From Anaspis maculata (lineage: Eukaryota; Arthropoda; Insecta; Coleoptera; Scraptiidae): a stretch of 64,000 bases of DNA. The notes below the pieces were generated by a model. That model was not told where the DNA came from. It worked only from the letters and a program-made list of their open reading frames with translations, and made no database searches. Shown piece after piece: positions 60,847 through 64,000 of this stretch. Within the stretch, counting starts at the first letter, position 1, and each line of letters opens with the position of its first letter. Both the position numbers and the translations under genes were made by a program. The stretch lies in assembly GCA_949128115.1 (NCBI GenBank), contig OX421962.1:59685787-59749786 (forward strand), read 5' to 3'.

Positions 60847-61009
60847 AGAGGCAAATTACGATATCCATAGAATATTTGCCGGAGCTTGTGCAGCTGGGAC
60901 GCCGTAAATGCGTAATTACGGCGATCTGCGAACGTTGCTTGCTGCCGGCCTCTTTCTTCTTGATTTGCTACTGCCTGCGATTTCCTGCCCTGTTTGTTTT
61001 TGTTTTTCC

Positions 61010-61530
61010 CAGTCCCGTATCATGTCTGTTTTGCTTCTTCTTTCCTGGCGTTCATTGCCTTTTCCATGGGAAATAAAATGTGTTTCTATGCTCTTTCCAC
61101 CATTTCCAGCGAATTTCTGCCTTCTTCTTTGTTGTATTGCGCATTTTTTTTTATTCTTCCCGCCCAACACCCCTGTTTTGCTTCCTGGCCCCGCTGGTCA
61201 CTTTTTTATGCTTTTCCCACGACTTTGAGCGATTTTTCAACCTCTTCTTTGTTGTGCGTCGCGTTGTTTTTGGCTTCTCCCCACCCAACACCCCTTTTTT
61301 GCTCCCCGGTCCCGTATCATGTCTGTTTTGCTCCTTCTTTCTTGGCGTTCATTGCCTTCTCCATGCGAAATGACATGTGTTTCCATGCTCTTTCCACCAT
61401 TTCCAGCGAATTTCTTTTTCTCTTTCCACCATTTCGAGCGAATTTCTGCCTTCTTCTTGTTGTACCTACTGCGCATTACTTTAAGATTCTTCCCGCCCAA
61501 CACCCTTGTTTTGCTCCCGGTCCCGTTAGT
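61010..61530. repeat. Direct duplication of a ~200-bp pyrimidine-rich unit
   Basis: The block with TATCATGTCTGTTTTGCT, TTCATTGCCTT and CCATTTCCAGCGAATTTCTG occurs at about 61017-61180 and again at 61313-61510. The second copy has a small internal duplication of TTTCCACCATTTC. A third partial copy (61180-61300) lies between. ORFs up to 208 codons read through it are repeat-derived. Confidence 0.8.
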
Positions 61531-61867
61531 GACTGTTATCTTTGGTTTATTTCCAGTTCCACTGCATTGGTGGAGTTGCATAACTGTCTGGCGTCAATAA
61601 TACACTACGTATTTTCGTAACTTTCTTGATTTTTTTCAAAAGTTTGTGGATGATCCGCAAATTTTCTTTTAGAAAACCTTCTAGGACAGTGTTTTCAATC
61701 TATTCTAACTTTTGGAATTATCTAAATTGTTTTGCCCTTTATGACACCGGACCCACAGCCCCTTGGGCACCTAACGAAGTCCATGCACACACACTTTCGC
61801 GTCCAATAGTTGTTTTCGAGTCAAAAATGTATGGTGTAGCCGGAAATTACCGCTCTTCGGACGTACG

Positions 61868-61992
61868 GTTGCGGCCTCATAAAAGTTTACACCGATGACA
61901 ATCGTGTGGCCATGCCCATTCAAAATTACGTCAAAACTGAATTAGCATGGCCACTCGATCGCCGTCGGTGTAAACTTTTATGAGGCCGCAAC
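61868..61992. mobile_element. 125-bp hairpin MITE
   Basis: TTGCGGCCTCATAAAAGTTT on the left is exactly inverted as AAACTTTTATGAGGCCGCAA on the right, and the stem continues through ACACCGA. It is GC-richer than its surroundings. Confidence 0.85.
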
Positions 61993-62029
61993 CTTACTTG
62001 ACTGGGTTCATGTGCACATGTTTCACGGG

Positions 62030-62225
62030 GATATTTTTGGCTGGGATATTATTGGCCGGGATATTCTTGACCTGGGATATTATTGGCGGGGATATTTTTG
62101 GCCTTGGATATTTTGTCGCTGAGATATTTTTGTCTGGGATATTATTGGCGGGGATATTTTTGGCCTGGGATATTTTGTCGCGGGGGTATTTTTGTCTGGG
62201 ATATTATTGGCGGGGATATTTTGTC
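62030..62225. repeat. Minisatellite of GGGATATT units
   Basis: Eleven or so imperfect 17-18-bp units such as GGGATATTATTGGCGG and GGATATTTTTGGCCT, some with TTTGTCGC. When read through, the 18-bp period gives a hydrophobic pseudo-repeat peptide. Confidence 0.9.
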
Positions 62226-62520
62226 GCCGCACCATTTCAGCTCCTTGATGAACCTTTATTTCTAGACATACAATATAATATGACCGTTTTCAAATTGACC
62301 CCAAAAACTTCAGGATGTGCTCCAAGTCTCCAACGACAGCGTGCAGTGATCTCCGGGTCAACGGAAATGTTAGATTTGATCGTCATGATCACTTCATCAT
62401 TGCTTTCCCGAACTATTCTGTGCCCGAACGCAAAGAGGCAACGGTACGCAGGTATTAACTCAGGGCCGTCTCTAGACATTTGGCCGCCCCTTCCTCCATT
62501 TTTTTTTTAAATGTTAAATT

Positions 62521-63395
62521 TTGTATATACCGAGTGGGCCAAAAAAAAACGCACAAAAGTTTTTTCCTTTTAAAATTTTTAATGGTGGGCCGATTTCGAT
62601 GAAAGTGGTATCAGTGAAAAGCCAATTCAATAAGACGTCCAACTGACAAGTCAAATTGATCAAAACGTCAAAATCAAAGATGGCGGACGTAGCCGAAAAT
62701 ACCCCTACTTTGGTTACCGTTCTTTTTTAACAAAAGTTGTGAAAAATTAACAAATAAAATCATGATTGATAAGAATGGACCTTTTGCTACAATTCAAGAC
62801 CACAACGAGCATAATCGGTTTGTTTTTCGCAAAGTTACACTTATTTGAAAATATGTCTGCTTAGCATGCTTCGACCAGGGAAGAAGAAATAAAAAAAAAG
62901 GTTTTCTTCTCTAAAATCATTAATTTCTGACGGATTTTGATAAAAATGGTACCGATAGAAAGCCAACTGAATAAAACGTCCACCTGACAAGTCAAAATTA
63001 ACAAAACGTCAAAATCAAAGATGGCGGACGTAGGCGAAAATACCCCTACTTTGGTTACCGTTCTTCTTTAACAAAAGTTGTGAAGAATTAACAAATAAAA
63101 GCATGATTGGTAAGAATGGACGTTTTGCTACAATCCAAGACCGTAACGAGCATAATCGGTTCATTTTTCGCAAAGTTACAGTTATTTGAAAATATGTCTG
63201 CTTGGCATGCTTCGATCAGGGAAGAAAAATTAAAAAGAAAGGTTCTCTAAAATCTTCAATCTGCCGGATTTTAAAAAAAGGGTACCGATAAAAAGTCCAA
63301 TAAATAAGAAGTCCATGTCAAAAGACAAAATAACCGAAACGCAAAATCAAAGATGGCGGACGTGGCCGAACCTACTTTGGTAACCGTTCTTTTTG
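62521..63395. repeat. ~340-bp tandem repeat, 2.6 copies
   Basis: The landmark GATGGCGGACGT recurs at about 62679, 63020 and 63350. Shared internal segments include CCCCTACTTTGGTTACCGTT and GCATAATCGGTT. The left border TATACCGAGTGGGCCAAAAA resembles a TA-flanked element end. Confidence 0.85.
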
Positions 63396-63502
63396 ATTTT
63401 TTCGTTAGTGAGTGAGTACGTGACTGAGTGAGTGAATTCGTGAATGACTGAATAACATCATCAACTACAACAATACAAAAATAATTCATTTATTTAAATT
63501 CC

Positions 63503-64000
63503 TTAAAATTTCACAACAAAAACGCTAGAACTACTAAAACTAATGAAACTGGCCCTGCGAAAAAATAAATAAATTGTTAAAACATGACATCTGATTTGTG
63601 CACTACTGCACCAGAGCACATCACCACTTACTCCTTGAATGTGCCCCCCTTGTGCAGTTGCAACTGCCAATACCCTCCTCCTCCAGATGTTGATTGCGGC
63701 TCTGATTGAATCTTGGGGAAGCTCTTCCCAGTATCGGATCAAAGCCTCCCTTAGTTCATCGATATCATTAAAAGTGTTTCGCCCATTGTCGTGGAGCCTT
63801 TGTAAAAAGTAGGGCCAAACGAAATAATCAAGTGGATTAAGGTCTGGGCTGCAAGGTGGCCACTGCCTTGGCTCTATGAAATCAACATTTTCGGCAGTCA
63901 AATGCGCTACCGTCGTGGCTGCCGTGTGGGCAGGCGCACCATCCTTAGAAAAAAAAAAATCAGCATTTTCTGGCGCAGCACACATATTACTTACTACTAG
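63503..64000 (-). pseudogene. Tc1/mariner-type transposase, C-terminal part (window edge)
   Basis: The ORF (Met at 63985, open to the window end) contains SKDGAPAHTA and WPPCSPDLNPLDYFVW, the second and third catalytic blocks of the Tc1/mariner (IS630-type) DDE nuclease. The two catalytic Asp residues, in KDG and in PLD, have 37 residues between them, a DD37D arrangement seen in part of the mariner/maT group. The first Asp and the DNA-binding domain would lie beyond 64000. The ORF ends at 63503, about 105 bp right of the tandem repeat. It could be intact off-window or a fragment; no terminal inverted repeat was identified here. Confidence 0.8.

Noticed and set aside
60780..61076. 98-codon ORF starting with poly-leucine
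   Set aside because: Produced by reading through the (ATT)n microsatellite.
60994..61620. 208-codon Phe/Ser-rich ORF
   Set aside because: Lies on a duplicated pyrimidine-rich repeat; alternative frames and the opposite strand are equally open.
61980..62510. 176-codon ORF with pentapeptide-repeat-like sequence
   Set aside because: It is the translation of an 18-bp minisatellite plus flanking hairpin DNA; no start context, splice signals or conserved domain.

Overview
This is a 64 kb stretch of animal nuclear DNA, almost certainly insect. It is AT-rich, its genes have GT-AG introns, it is crowded with short transposable elements, and the two clear host genes are insect orthologues. Short GTAGGTACCTAC-like runs recall hemipteran genomes (aphids, whiteflies), but this is only an impression. 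No bacterial gene, CRISPR array, phage or operon is present.

Two intact genes were rebuilt by joining exons whose splice phases agree. (1) 21037-28889, + strand, four exons, 414 aa: an NR2E nuclear receptor best read as tailless (tll), the terminal-patterning and brain repressor. It has a complete zinc-finger DNA-binding domain with the 7-residue D-box, and a complete ligand-binding domain. (2) 56497-58549, + strand, two exons, 644 aa: a membrane-anchored GH20 beta-N-acetylhexosaminidase of the fused-lobes (fdl) type, with the catalytic Asp-Glu pair. Weaker coding traces are a THAP zinc-finger exon (46791-46979, -), a broken THAP domain (35860-36066, +), the 3' end of a LINE inside tll intron 1 (24718-25099, -), and the C-terminal part of a Tc1/mariner-type transposase cut by the right window edge (63503-64000, -).

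Layout. 0-9 kb: dispersed repeats, a 0.6 kb direct duplication and nested MITEs. 9.4-18.5 kb: a large imperfect palindrome enclosing (a) an array of a 21-bp palindromic motif built on CGACCGGTCG and (b) a TIR-bounded block of eight ~262-bp tandem units. 19-29 kb: tll and its upstream DNA, where an identical 121-bp sequence occurs twice. 29-35 kb: interlocking inverted repeats and a SINE. 35-46 kb: a possible THAP-bearing transposon relic and a run of TA- or TAA-flanked fold-back elements. 46-51 kb: the THAP exon and otherwise unassigned DNA. 51-56 kb: three fold-back elements of about 1 kb in a row, just upstream of fdl. 58.7-60.7 kb: a second copy of the tandem-unit element, abutting the fdl 3' end. 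60.8-63.4 kb: micro- and minisatellites, then the transposase fragment.

The two genes show no functional link; they appear to be ordinary neighbours in repeat-rich DNA. The unusual material is the repeat architecture. No new multi-gene system is visible. The strongest candidates for something undescribed are the CGACCGGTCG palindrome array inside the nested inverted repeat, the tandem-unit element with a 12-bp TIR, and the identical 121-bp pair upstream of tll. All repeat boundaries were read by eye and may be off by several bases.
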